64,000 nt of DNA from Niastella sp. OAS944 (GTDB lineage: Bacteria; Bacteroidota; Bacteroidia; Chitinophagales; Chitinophagaceae): positions 1-64,000 of the forward strand of contig JANUBW010000009.1 in assembly GCA_024809215.1 (NCBI GenBank), read 5' to 3'. The notes beneath the pieces were generated by a model. It did not search any database. It was not told the origin of the DNA and saw only the letters and a list, made by a program, of their open reading frames with translations. Position 1 is the first letter of the stretch. Each line of letters starts with the position of its first letter. Made by a program: the position numbers and the translations under genes. Shown here piece by piece: positions 52,438-60,946 of the stretch.

Positions 52438-52465
52438 AAAGGCGCAACTTTTCAGCTACGCCTTT
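52438..52465 (-). terminator. Intrinsic terminator after the usp gene, abutting the lysR start
   Basis: On the minus strand AAAGGCG pairs with CGCCTTT around a 14-nt loop, followed by TTTCG. It lies 20 bp after the usp stop and about 9 bp before the lysR ATG. Confidence 0.7.
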
Positions 52466-52484
52466 GTGATATTTTGAACTGTTG

Positions 52485-53312
52485 TTATTCGTGTATTGCA
52501 ACAATGGGTATATGACTGTGATAGGCCAGCTTTTTAGTATGGCTGGTTTTAAACAAACCGCTGAGGAAAGAACGCTCGCGCGGAACGATCACAATAAGAT
52601 CGATATTCTTATCGTCGGCAAACTGGCTGATGGCATCGAAGAAATCATATTGCCTGATGAAGTAGAACTCAGGCGAATATCCTGTTAACATGGTTTCCAG
52701 TTTCTTTCTTTCTGCTTTGTATTCGTCAGTCAGCTCAACATAGTGTTCGCTATCTACATTTACAATGTGAAGGGCTGGCTTAAACAGGTCGAGGGTAGCT
52801 TTTAGCGGTGCAACCGGAATAGTGGTATCTACATCTTTAAAGTCGCTGGCCAGCACCACATTTTTGATCTTGCGGTATTTTGCGTCTGGCGGAACGATCA
52901 AAACAGGGCAGGCGCTTTCCTTGGCCATTTCGAGCGTATTGCTACCCATAAAGATCTGTTCAAGGCGGGTGGCGCCGGTGATTCCCATTATTACCAGATC
53001 AATTGCCTGGTAGCGAACGTAACGGGTGAGGGTCTCCACAAGGGAGGTGCCCTTTTCCATAACAAATTCAATGGGCACCTTGGATACGGTAAGCAGTTCT
53101 TCCGACAACTGGCTGAGGGCCTGTGTAAGAATGATACGACGATCGTCATCGTCTTCGGTTAATGGAGTGCCGTCTGAGCCGCCTGTTATCTTATCTGACA
53201 CATGGATCAAAACGATTTTAGCATCCTGGAGATCTGCAACCATTTGAGCGGCGAACAGTGCTGCATTCTTCGATGTATCCGAAAAGTCAGTTGGTACCAG
53301 AATCTTCTTCAT
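52485..53312 (-). CDS. Universal stress protein, tandem Usp domains
   Basis: A 275-residue cytosolic protein with two UspA-like domains (about residues 1-145 and 150-275). Domain 1 starts KKILVPTDFSDTSKNAALFAAQM and keeps the ATP-binding loop GITGATRLEQIFMGSNT, matching G2xG9xG(S/T). Domain 2 has degenerate nucleotide motifs (IVIVPRERSFLSGLFKTSHT), so only the first half may bind ATP. Such double Usp proteins are common in Bacteroidota and act in stress or starvation. A possible promoter (TTAATTTG at 53338-53345, TTG at 53367-53369, 21 bp apart) lies upstream. Confidence 0.9.
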   Translation of the reverse strand: MKKILVPTDFSDTSKNAALFAAQMVADLQDAKIVLIHVSDKITGGSDGTPLTEDDDDRRIILTQALSQLSEELLTVSKVPIEFVMEKGTSLVETLTRYVRYQAIDLVIMGITGATRLEQIFMGSNTLEMAKESACPVLIVPPDAKYRKIKNVVLASDFKDVDTTIPVAPLKATLDLFKPALHIVNVDSEHYVELTDEYKAERKKLETMLTGYSPEFYFIRQYDFFDAISQFADDKNIDLIVIVPRERSFLSGLFKTSHTKKLAYHSHIPIVAIHE

Positions 53313-53466
53313 GTATTTGATTGTTTTTGGGAAGTTACAAATTAAACCTCATTCAATAAAGAGGATCAATCGTTTGCATGAATTTTAGTGGAAGTGAGCG
53401 GAGATTTTCCCTTAATTTTAAAAATCCTGAATGGGAGAAAAACATCCTCAAAGAATAAAGACTAAT

Positions 53467-55374
53467 ATGAAACAAATCAGCCTGTTACTTACCTCCTTTT
53501 TGATCGGTACCATGGTGATTGCGCAAACACCCAACGACATTGCCATAATTCCCCAGCCGGTGAGCCTCGAAAAAAAGAGCGCCCGGTTCGTGCTTTCGAG
53601 CCAAACCAAAGTTGCCGCCGATGCTAAAAATGTCGATGTGCAACGGGTTGTACGGTTATTTACCGACAAAGTAAAAACCGCTACTGGTTTTACGCTTGCC
53701 GCCGCGGCCCCTGGCGTTAAAGCCAATGCCATTAGTTTTACCCTTAACAAAACAGCCGATAAGGCTATTGGTAAAGAAGGGTACATTTTAGATGTAACAG
53801 CCACCGGTGTTCAGGTGACCGCTAATGATGCGGCCGGTTTGTTTTACGGCGTTCAAACCCTTATACAATTATTACCTAAAGAAATAGAAAGTCAAACGGT
53901 GGTGAAAAAGGCCAGCTGGGTTATTCCTGGTGTGCATATTACCGACTACCCCCGTTTTGCCTGGCGTGGTTTGATGTTCGATGTATCGCGTCACTTCTTT
54001 ACCAAACAAGAAGTGAAGGATTATATCGATGATATGGTTAAGTACAAATACAATTTACTGCACTTACACCTTACCGATGACCAGGGCTGGCGTATTGAAA
54101 TAAAATCGCTGCCTAAATTAACGGAGGTAGGCGCCTGGCGCGTAGAAAAAACCGGAACGTTTGGTACGTTTACGCCGCCTGCAGAAAATGAACCACGCAC
54201 CTATGGTGGTTTTTATACCCAGGAAGATATTAAAGAGCTGGTAAAATATGCGGCAGACCGTTTTGTGAATATTCTTCCCGAAGTAGATGTGCCTGGCCAT
54301 AGCATGGCGGTAGTGGCTTCGTACCCCGAACTGTCTTGTACGCCCGGGACCTATCGCGTAAACTCAGGTGAAAAATTCATGCAATGGGGCGAGGGTACAT
54401 TTTCGGCACTGGTTGATAATACCCTGTGCCCGGCCAATGAAAAAGTATATGAAGCGCTTGATAAAGTGTTCACCGAAGTGGCCCAGCTTTTTCCCTTTGA
54501 GTACATTCATATGGGCGGCGACGAATGCGCCAAAAACTTTTGGGAGAAAAGCGATGCTATTAAAGCCCTGATGCAAAAGGAGAACCTGAAGGATATGCAT
54601 GAAGTGCAAAGCTATTTTGTAAAGCGGGTTGAAAAGATCATTGAGTCGAAAGGAAAAAAGATGCTGGGTTGGGATGAAATTTTAGAAGGCGGCCTGGCGC
54701 CCAATGCGGCCGTAATGAGCTGGCGTGGTTCAAAGGGTGGGGCAGAAGCTGCTAAAATGCAACATGAAGTGGTAATGAGCCCCAATAATAATGTGTATAT
54801 CGATTTGATGCAGGGCGATGGTGTAATTGAGCCACCGGTGTACAAATCGGTTCGGTTGACCAACTCTTATGAGTTTGAGCCGGTGCCCGAAGGAGTAGAT
54901 CCTAAATATATCAAGGGCGGTCAGGCGAACTTATGGACAGAACAGGTTTACAATATGCGTCATGCGCAATATATGACCTGGCCTCGTGCTTTTGCGGTAG
55001 CTGAAAGTGTATGGTCGCCTAAGGAGAAAAAGAACTGGAACGACTTTATACGCCGTGTAGAGAATCATTTCACACGCTTTGATGTGGCAGAGATCAAATA
55101 TGCCCCAAGCATGTATGAGCCTATATTCAATGCCAGCAAAGATGGCGAGCAACTGAAAGTAGAAATGAGCACTGAGGTGCAGGGGTTAGATATCTATTAC
55201 AGTTTTGATAATTCATTCCCCGATCGTTTCTATCCCAAATATACACAGGCGTTAAAAGTGCCTGTTGATGCCGTGAGCCTGAAAGTGATCACCTATCGTG
55301 GCGCAGCGCCTGTTGGCAGAATGATCGTAATGCCGGTAGCGGAGTTGAAAAAGCGTGCAGAGAAGAAGAAGTAA
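53467..55374 (+). CDS. Beta-N-acetylhexosaminidase, GH20
   Basis: A 635-residue exported enzyme removing terminal GlcNAc or GalNAc. The start at 53467 (MKQISLLLTSFLIGTMVIAQ) gives a clean signal peptide; the in-frame ATG at 53431 would add 12 charged residues. The GH20b N-terminal domain (about 25-150) precedes the catalytic barrel (DYPRFAWRGLMFDVSRHFF; HLHLTDDQGWRIEI; PEVDVPGHSMAVVASYPEL) with the catalytic Asp-Glu pair in HMGGDECAKNFW and LGWDEILEGGLAPNAAVMSWRG. A C-terminal beta-sandwich (DIYYSFDNSFPD) follows. Probable roles are chitin- or glycoprotein-oligosaccharide degradation, or peptidoglycan recycling. It is not part of a PUL here. Confidence 0.93.
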   Translation: MKQISLLLTSFLIGTMVIAQTPNDIAIIPQPVSLEKKSARFVLSSQTKVAADAKNVDVQRVVRLFTDKVKTATGFTLAAAAPGVKANAISFTLNKTADKAIGKEGYILDVTATGVQVTANDAAGLFYGVQTLIQLLPKEIESQTVVKKASWVIPGVHITDYPRFAWRGLMFDVSRHFFTKQEVKDYIDDMVKYKYNLLHLHLTDDQGWRIEIKSLPKLTEVGAWRVEKTGTFGTFTPPAENEPRTYGGFYTQEDIKELVKYAADRFVNILPEVDVPGHSMAVVASYPELSCTPGTYRVNSGEKFMQWGEGTFSALVDNTLCPANEKVYEALDKVFTEVAQLFPFEYIHMGGDECAKNFWEKSDAIKALMQKENLKDMHEVQSYFVKRVEKIIESKGKKMLGWDEILEGGLAPNAAVMSWRGSKGGAEAAKMQHEVVMSPNNNVYIDLMQGDGVIEPPVYKSVRLTNSYEFEPVPEGVDPKYIKGGQANLWTEQVYNMRHAQYMTWPRAFAVAESVWSPKEKKNWNDFIRRVENHFTRFDVAEIKYAPSMYEPIFNASKDGEQLKVEMSTEVQGLDIYYSFDNSFPDRFYPKYTQALKVPVDAVSLKVITYRGAAPVGRMIVMPVAELKKRAEKKK

Positions 55375-55393
55375 TTAGCTAATGTGCAAATGG

Positions 55394-55426
55394 AACGGCC
55401 CGATGAGCTTCGCTCTTCGGGCCGTT
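55394..55426 (+). terminator. Intrinsic terminator of the GH20 gene
   Basis: AACGGCCCGA (55394-55403) pairs with TCGGGCCGTT (55417-55426), with an inner GAGC/GCTC stem across one T-T mismatch and a TTC loop, 20 bp after the stop codon. Confidence 0.85.
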
Positions 55427-55914
55427 TGCTTTAAAATAAAATAGGAACGCCGGCCGTACTTGTTTAATCCTTCACGTGTACATAGGCGTTCCCCTGGCAA
55501 GAAAGAATTCAAATATTTTTATAAGGAAGGGTAGAGATCGGGTTAATGTTGCGACAATATGCAAAGGGGTTATGTCTCTTTCGATAATTAACGTTCGGGC
55601 TTTTCATTTTAATGGCAAAATATTTTTTGTTGTAATATTTAAGGTCGTGATCCTGCTGCCATTTTGTTTTCAAACCTCACATGATCTTATAGGCTTTTAA
55701 ACAGCTTTTTCCTGCGCCCGGTTAGTCCCTCTGCTACATTATCTATTCTTTAACATGCTTACTAAACTGAAGGCGCAACGTATTTATTGCGTGAACTGTC
55801 AATTAAAATACGATCATCGACCCTGCATAACAAGGTGATGATTAACCGCTAAGCAAGCGATGGTGGTTCCTGCACGTAAAGAATAAATAGTTTAGGGTTT
55901 AATCAATCATTTCT

Positions 55915-55948
55915 AAAAAGGTCCCAGTAAAACGCCTGGGACCTTTTT
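55915..55948. terminator. Perfect intrinsic terminator without an upstream gene
   Basis: AAAAAGGTCCCAG (55915-55927) pairs perfectly with CTGGGACCTTTTT (55936-55948) around TAAAACGC. It works in either direction, but no annotated gene ends within 500 bp on the plus strand, which suggests an unannotated short transcript. Confidence 0.8.
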
Positions 55949-56162
55949 GTAGAAATTATGTCTCAAGGTGAAGAATGTTTCTGAATGTTGAGTGGGGTTT
56001 ATGGTTTTCTTAACAGGAATAATATGGGCGGCGGCCCATTAGGCACAAATAATGATAATGAGATAATGTGATAATTAGCTAATGTGCTAATGGAAATCAC
56101 AAAGGCAGTATAGAACTAAGAATTTTCAAAATAGGTAAGTTAAGGGGTATTATCATCACAAG

Positions 56163-56187
56163 GGCCTTTCCGAAATTCGGGAAGGCC
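56163..56187. terminator. Terminator-like hairpin
   Basis: GGCCTTTCCGA (56163-56173) pairs with TCGGGAAGGCC (56177-56187) with one T-G pair and a 3-nt loop, followed by TTTCTCTTT on the plus strand. No gene precedes it. Confidence 0.65.
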
Positions 56188-56256
56188 TTTCTCTTTAAAA
56201 TACTGACTACAATCATAAATTCCCCGGAAACCACTAAAGCGGGGATGGCGGATAAC

Positions 56257-56291
56257 AAAAAAGCGCTCCCGTTTTGCGGGGGCGCCTTTTT
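56257..56291 (-). terminator. Intrinsic terminator of icd
   Basis: AAAAAAGCGCTCCCG pairs with CGGGGGCGCCTTTTT with a T-G pair and one A-C mismatch, 40 bp beyond the icd stop on the minus strand. Confidence 0.8.
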
Positions 56292-56330
56292 GATAATGTA
56301 TAACCTATTTATTTTGAGAAGCGGGTAATA

Positions 56331-57566
56331 TTAAAGACCCATTTTCTTTTTCAGGTTAGCATCGATGGCATCGAGGAATTCTTCAGTATACAGGAAGTGT
56401 TTTCCGTGTTCTACTTTATTTCCGTGGATACAAACGGCCAAATCTTTAGTCATTTTACCGCTTTCAACTGTTTCTATACAGGTAGACTCTAATGTGTTGC
56501 AGAAGTCGATAAGGGCCTGGTTACCGTCGAGCTTTCCACGGAAAGCCAAACCTCTCGTCCATGCAAAGATAGAAGCGATAGGGTTGGTGCTGGTTGGTTT
56601 ACCCTTTTGGTGATCGCGATAGTGACGGGTTACAGTACCGTGGGCAGCTTCAGCTTCCATGGTCTTACCATCAGGAGTGATCAGAACAGAGGTCATTAAA
56701 CCCAGTGAACCAAAACCTTGTGCTACAGTGTCGCTTTGAACGTCGCCATCGTAGTTTTTACAAGCCCAAACAAAATTGCCATTCCATTTCAGGGCGCTGG
56801 CAACCATGTCATCGATCAAACGGTGCTCGTATACGATACCGGCTTGTTCGAAAGCTTGTTTAAATTCGTTTTGATAAATGTCTTCGAAGATGTCTTTGAA
56901 ACGACCGTCGTATTTTTTAAGAATGGTGTTCTTGGTGCTGAGGTACAAAGGCCATTTTTTAGCGAGGGCCATGTTGAAGCAGCTGCGGGCAAAACCGATG
57001 ATGCTTTCGTCGGTGTTGTACATGGTCATAGCCACACCGTCGCCTTTGAAGTTGTATACTTCAAAAGTTTGCGGTTCGCCACCACCTTCGGGAGTGAAGG
57101 TCATAGTGAGTTTGCCTTTTCCTTTGATCACTGTATCGGTAGCGCGATACTGATCGCCAAAGGCGTGACGGCCAACGATGATGGGTGCTGTCCAGTTGGT
57201 AACCAAACGGGGGATATTGTTGATCACAATTGGCTCACGGAATACAGTACCATCAAGAATGTTACGAATGGTACCGTTAGGGCTCTTCCACATTTGTTTC
57301 AGGGAGAACTCTTTTACGCGGGCTTCGTCGGGTGTAATGGTAGCACATTTGATCCCAACACCATACTGTTTGATAGCATTGGCGGCATCAATTGTAACCT
57401 GGTCATTGGTTTGGTCGCGGTATTCAACACCCAGGTCGAAGTATTTAATATCGACGTTAACGTAAGGGAGGATGAGTTTATCCTTGATGAACTTCCAGAT
57501 AATGCGTGTCATTTCATCGCCATCCAGTTCTACAACAGGATTCTGTACATTGATTTTTTGTGCCAT
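56331..57566 (-). CDS. icd: NADP-dependent isocitrate dehydrogenase, homodimeric eukaryote-like type
   Basis: A 411-residue TCA-cycle enzyme producing 2-oxoglutarate and NADPH. It is of the subfamily shared with eukaryotic IDH1/2: the N-terminal [58 protein letters not shown] with the substrate-binding serine and arginines, GDVQSD metal-binding aspartates in the [20 protein letters not shown] segment, and [12 protein letters not shown]. Length fits. It has strong codon bias, a near-consensus promoter and an intrinsic terminator, so it is a well-expressed single-gene unit. Confidence 0.96.
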   Translation of the reverse strand: MAQKINVQNPVVELDGDEMTRIIWKFIKDKLILPYVNVDIKYFDLGVEYRDQTNDQVTIDAANAIKQYGVGIKCATITPDEARVKEFSLKQMWKSPNGTIRNILDGTVFREPIVINNIPRLVTNWTAPIIVGRHAFGDQYRATDTVIKGKGKLTMTFTPEGGGEPQTFEVYNFKGDGVAMTMYNTDESIIGFARSCFNMALAKKWPLYLSTKNTILKKYDGRFKDIFEDIYQNEFKQAFEQAGIVYEHRLIDDMVASALKWNGNFVWACKNYDGDVQSDTVAQGFGSLGLMTSVLITPDGKTMEAEAAHGTVTRHYRDHQKGKPTSTNPIASIFAWTRGLAFRGKLDGNQALIDFCNTLESTCIETVESGKMTKDLAVCIHGNKVEHGKHFLYTEEFLDAIDANLKKKMGL

Positions 57567-57597
57567 AAATGCTTGTTTTTGCCTTCAAATAAGGGTG

Positions 57598-57629
57598 CAA
57601 ACCTACAGCAGAATGGCCAAATGTGCAAA
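57598..57629 (-). promoter_or_regulatory. Consensus promoter of icd
   Basis: On the minus strand TTTG (57629-57626) and TAGGTTTG (57605-57598) are 20 bp apart: exact matches to both Bacteroidota boxes with canonical spacing. The leader to the icd ATG is about 25 nt. Confidence 0.75.
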
Positions 57630-57759
57630 AGGCTTTTTAGCTGCCCAACCGATTGATCGTATGTTGTTTTTCCATTGCTTGCTACATAGATGTACCTAAA
57701 AAACGGAGGCTCCCGGCGAAACACCAACTATTAATTGTTGATAAAACATAACTTGCAGT

Positions 57760-58362
57760 ATGGTTGCTATATTACAGAAGTATATAGACCAATTTATTGA
57801 CCTTCCGGCTGAAGAACTGGAAGCCCTGATTAATTCCATAGAAGTAAGATCGGTAGATAAAAAGGTTCGTTTAACCGATGTAAACGAAACCGAAAAGCAT
57901 TTGTATTTTGTTATAAAAGGGCTTGCCAGAAAGTTTTTCTACAAGGGAAAGGAAGAGGTTATTACCCAAATTGCCAAAGAAGGGGAGCTGATCTCTTCTT
58001 CTGTATCGTATTTTTCGGGAGTTCCTTCCAGCTATGTGGTTGAAACCATTGAGCCAACCACTTTTTATTCACTTCACCACGACAGAGCAGAACAGCTTTA
58101 TAGCCGATATCCGAAATTGGAACGTTTGAGCAGGTTGATCATCACCGAATTGTTTTTGCAGAAAGAGGTTTGGGAGCTTGAACGTATAAGGTTTAGTACC
58201 AAAGAGCGTTTTTTGCGTTTTATGACCGATAATCCTGATCTATTTCAACGAGTGCCACAAAAATACCTGGCCTCGTACCTGAACATAAAACCTGAAACAT
58301 TCAGCCGGTTAAAGCATTTACTGAGGTCGAAAAAGGGCTCAGATGCTCCGTATCTTAAATGA
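57760..58362 (+). CDS. Crp/Fnr-type transcriptional regulator, tandem copy 1
   Basis: A 200-residue regulator with an N-terminal cyclic-nucleotide-binding-like beta roll (about 25-115, VRSVDKKVRLTDVNETEKHLYFVIKGLARKFFYKG) and a C-terminal helix-turn-helix (VPQKYLASYLNIKPETFSRLKHLLRSKK). The phosphate-binding-cassette residues of true cAMP receptors (GE..L...R.A) are not evident, so the ligand is unclear or absent. The paralog begins 9 bp downstream. CATAACTTGCAGT just before the ATG resembles a shortened -7 box. Confidence 0.87.
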   Translation: MVAILQKYIDQFIDLPAEELEALINSIEVRSVDKKVRLTDVNETEKHLYFVIKGLARKFFYKGKEEVITQIAKEGELISSSVSYFSGVPSSYVVETIEPTTFYSLHHDRAEQLYSRYPKLERLSRLIITELFLQKEVWELERIRFSTKERFLRFMTDNPDLFQRVPQKYLASYLNIKPETFSRLKHLLRSKKGSDAPYLK

Positions 58363-58371
58363 TGCTTATTT

Positions 58372-58983
58372 ATGGGGGAAAAAAATATTGCAGCCCGGGA
58401 ATGTTATGAGCAATTGCTGGTTCACCTTAAGCGATTTTCACCAATTAGTCGTGAATCGGTTGAGAAACTAATACCTTATCTGGAGATCCGCCGTTTCGAA
58501 AAAAAGAAGAAACTGGTTAACCAGGGCGAATTGGAGGATTACCTGAACATTGTTATAAAAGGTCTTGTTCGCAAATACGTTCCCTCATCCATCAGGGGCG
58601 AAGTAACCCTGCAACTGGCCACCGAAGGCCATTTTATTCAATCAGAAATTTCCTTTCACCACCGCGCTCCATCCGAAGTGGTCGTTCAAACCCTGGAGCC
58701 TACAGTACTGATCTCAATACGACACGACCGTTTACAGGAGGCATTTGAAATGATACCTGAATTTGAAGTAATGGGCCGCGCCATTATTATGGAAATGTTC
58801 ATTAAAAAAGATGCCCGCTATTTCGATCAGCTGAAAACCCCCACCCGCGATCGCTTTCTCGAATACATCAATAACCACCCTGAAATGCTTATGCGGGTGC
58901 CGCAAAAGGTACTTGCTAGCTACCTTAATATTAAACCGGAGACCTTTTCCAGGCTAAAACACTTACTGCTACAAAAGAAATAG
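58372..58983 (+). CDS. Crp/Fnr-type transcriptional regulator, tandem copy 2
   Basis: A 203-residue paralog of the preceding gene with the same layout. The recognition region is almost identical (RVPQK-x-LASYLNIKPETF, then SRLKHLL), so both probably read related DNA sites. The sensor half differs much more (RRFEKKKKLVNQGELEDYLNIVIKGLVRKYV; HFIQSEISFHHRAPSEVV). The two could form heterodimers or answer different signals at common targets. The 9-bp spacing indicates one operon. Confidence 0.87.
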   Translation: MGEKNIAARECYEQLLVHLKRFSPISRESVEKLIPYLEIRRFEKKKKLVNQGELEDYLNIVIKGLVRKYVPSSIRGEVTLQLATEGHFIQSEISFHHRAPSEVVVQTLEPTVLISIRHDRLQEAFEMIPEFEVMGRAIIMEMFIKKDARYFDQLKTPTRDRFLEYINNHPEMLMRVPQKVLASYLNIKPETFSRLKHLLLQKK

Positions 58984-58986
58984 TTT

Positions 58987-59050
58987 TTAGTTTTAAGTTC
59001 TTGGTTTTTTGTACAGGAGCTTATGTAGTTAACTTAAAACTTAAAACTAA
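58987..59050. terminator. Repeat-built hairpin between crp2 and mntH
   Basis: TTAGTTTTAAGTT (58987-58999) is perfectly complementary to 59038-59050. It is made of AGTTCTTAG-family words in tandem and inverse orientation, between convergent genes. Confidence 0.6.
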
Positions 59051-59062
59051 GAACTCAATAAC

Positions 59063-60946
59063 TCATAAGTTCACTACAAGGATCGGAATATTCAACACAT
59101 GCCGTACCGAGTTAATTGTTTCTCCATACAACAGATCCTTTATTCCACTGTGGCGGTGAGCGCCAATTACCAGCATATCGGCTTGTGATTCATTTATAAT
59201 TCTTATTATTTCTCCCGCACGGTTCACAAAACCCAAATGACTGGTGGCGGTAAGCCCCTGTTCATGTAATTGTGTTACATACAATTGTAAACGCGCTTCG
59301 TCGGCCCGCGTCTCGTAATCGTCGCTTTCTTTACCCAACAACCGGGCCGATGGGCTTTCAACCACATGTATCAGCAGGTATTCGGCATTGCCTTGTCCCT
59401 GCCCAATGGCGTGGGCCAGTAACTTATCGTCGTGCTCGCCAAAATCCAAAGCGACGGCTATTTTTTTATATGCAGGAATGGTAAGTTTTTGAAGGCCTTC
59501 CATATGCGGATGCATTTGAATGGAGGCGTTTTTCGATTTGCTGAAAACAGGGTAGAAGATGATATACGCCAGCAATGCCAGGAAACCGACGCCACCAGCA
59601 ATGATCAATACCTTCCAGAACATGCTCGATGATTGGGCAAAGAATGAACCGGCTTCATTTACCAGCATACGAAGGTTTAGGTATACCAGAATGGCTGTCA
59701 CCAACCAGGCAATGGCCTGTACCCAGGGTTTTATGGCAAAAGCACCCATGGTCTTTTTGTCGCTAACAAAATGTATCAAGGGAATAATGGCAAAACCCAG
59801 TTGCATACTAAGTATCACCTGGCTTAACACCAGTAAGGCATCTACTTCTTTTTCGCCGGCAATGGCTATTACGAGTATAGCGGGCACAATGGCCAGCAAA
59901 CGTGTAAGCATACGTCGCATCCAGGGATTGATGCGTAAGCGCAGGTAACCTTCCATTACTATTTGCCCGGCCAGGGTTCCGGTAACGGTAGAACTTTGTC
60001 CGGCCGCAATAAGCGCTACTGCAAATAACACCGGTGCTACCGATGAGCCCAATAACCCCGATAGCAATTGATGCGCTTGTTTTATCTCCGCTACTTCAAC
60101 CATTCCCTTTTTAAAGAAGGTGGTTGCGGCAAGAACCAGTATAGCCGCATTTACCAAAAAGGCCACATTTAGGGCTATTGCCGAATCAATAAAACTCCAT
60201 TTAAGCGCCTGTTTAATGCCTTCTTTGGTTTTGGCAATTTTACGGGTTTGCACAAGTGCCGAGTGCAAATACAAATTGTGTGGCATTACGGTGGCACCAA
60301 TAATGCCAATGGCAATATATAATGCCTGTTCGTTTGGCAGGGTAGGTACAAGGCCGGTAGCCATTTCTCCAAAATTAGGTTTGGCTATAATTATCTCTAC
60401 CAGGAACGATAGGCCTACAATAGCAACCAGTGCAATAATAAACGCTTCCATTTTACGAATACCTAGCCGTTGCAGGAACAACAATAAAAAGGTATCGAGC
60501 ACGGTAATGCTTACGCCCCAAATAAGCGGTAAACCAGTTAACAGATTAATACCAATGGCCATACCTAATACTTCGGCCAGATCGGTGGCGGCAATGGCAA
60601 TTTCGGCCAGTATATACAGCAGAAAGTTTATAGAGCGGGGATAGGTTTCGCGGTTAGCCTGTGCAAGATCGCGGCCACGAACAATGCCAAGCCGGGCGCT
60701 GAGGGTTTGTAAAAGCAGGGCCATGAGGTTGCTCATTAATAAAACCCAGATAAGGGAGTAACCGAAGCGGCTGCCACCGGCCAGATCGGTAGCCCAGTTA
60801 CCGGGGTCCATATAACCTACGCTTACCAGGTAAGCGGGGCCAAAAAAAGCCAGCACACGTTTCCAGCCTATACCTTTTTTATTGATATCTACCGATTCAT
60901 GTACTTCGCTCAACGAAGATTCCCCTTTAATTTTATTCATCATCAT
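59063..60946 (-). CDS. mntH: Nramp manganese/iron transporter fused to a Usp domain
   Basis: A 627-residue inner-membrane transporter for divalent metals, driven by protons. The Nramp part (about residues 28-450) has 11-12 helices, with metal-site motifs GYMDPGNWATDLAGG in TM1 and GATVMPHNLYLHSALVQTR in TM6. A C-terminal UspA-like domain (about 490-627) starts KKIAVALDFGEHDDKLLAHAIG and has the ATP-loop pattern GAHRHSGIKDLLYGETINSV. The fusion suggests nucleotide or stress control of metal uptake. The gene overlaps the end of mntR by up to 14 bp, so the two are coupled. Three ATGs in a row at 60946-60938 make the exact start uncertain. Confidence 0.93.
   Translation of the reverse strand: MMMNKIKGESSLSEVHESVDINKKGIGWKRVLAFFGPAYLVSVGYMDPGNWATDLAGGSRFGYSLIWVLLMSNLMALLLQTLSARLGIVRGRDLAQANRETYPRSINFLLYILAEIAIAATDLAEVLGMAIGINLLTGLPLIWGVSITVLDTFLLLFLQRLGIRKMEAFIIALVAIVGLSFLVEIIIAKPNFGEMATGLVPTLPNEQALYIAIGIIGATVMPHNLYLHSALVQTRKIAKTKEGIKQALKWSFIDSAIALNVAFLVNAAILVLAATTFFKKGMVEVAEIKQAHQLLSGLLGSSVAPVLFAVALIAAGQSSTVTGTLAGQIVMEGYLRLRINPWMRRMLTRLLAIVPAILVIAIAGEKEVDALLVLSQVILSMQLGFAIIPLIHFVSDKKTMGAFAIKPWVQAIAWLVTAILVYLNLRMLVNEAGSFFAQSSSMFWKVLIIAGGVGFLALLAYIIFYPVFSKSKNASIQMHPHMEGLQKLTIPAYKKIAVALDFGEHDDKLLAHAIGQGQGNAEYLLIHVVESPSARLLGKESDDYETRADEARLQLYVTQLHEQGLTATSHLGFVNRAGEIIRIINESQADMLVIGAHRHSGIKDLLYGETINSVRHVLNIPILVVNL

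Larger units (their letters stand above)
55427..56256. other. Large gene-poor region with several hairpins
   Basis: About 830 bp between GH20 and icd. It contains an 8-bp inverted repeat GGAACGCC/GGCGTTCC (55444-55451 and 55485-55492), a perfect terminator at 55915-55948, an ATGGGC/GCCCAT hairpin near 56029-56042, TAATGTG word repeats at 56063-56095 and a second terminator at 56163-56187. A 74-codon ORF (55476-55700, +) lacks any recognisable feature. One or two small RNAs ending at the terminators are possible. Confidence 0.5.

Noticed and set aside
55476-55700. 74-codon ORF in the gene-poor region
   Set aside because: It overlaps an inverted repeat, has no signal, domain or compositional support, and lacks a leader or promoter.
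56718-57656. 312-codon ORF antisense to icd
   Set aside because: It mirrors the codon-biased icd gene, has no domain features, and icd itself has its own promoter, terminator and complete catalytic motifs. It is a frame shadow.
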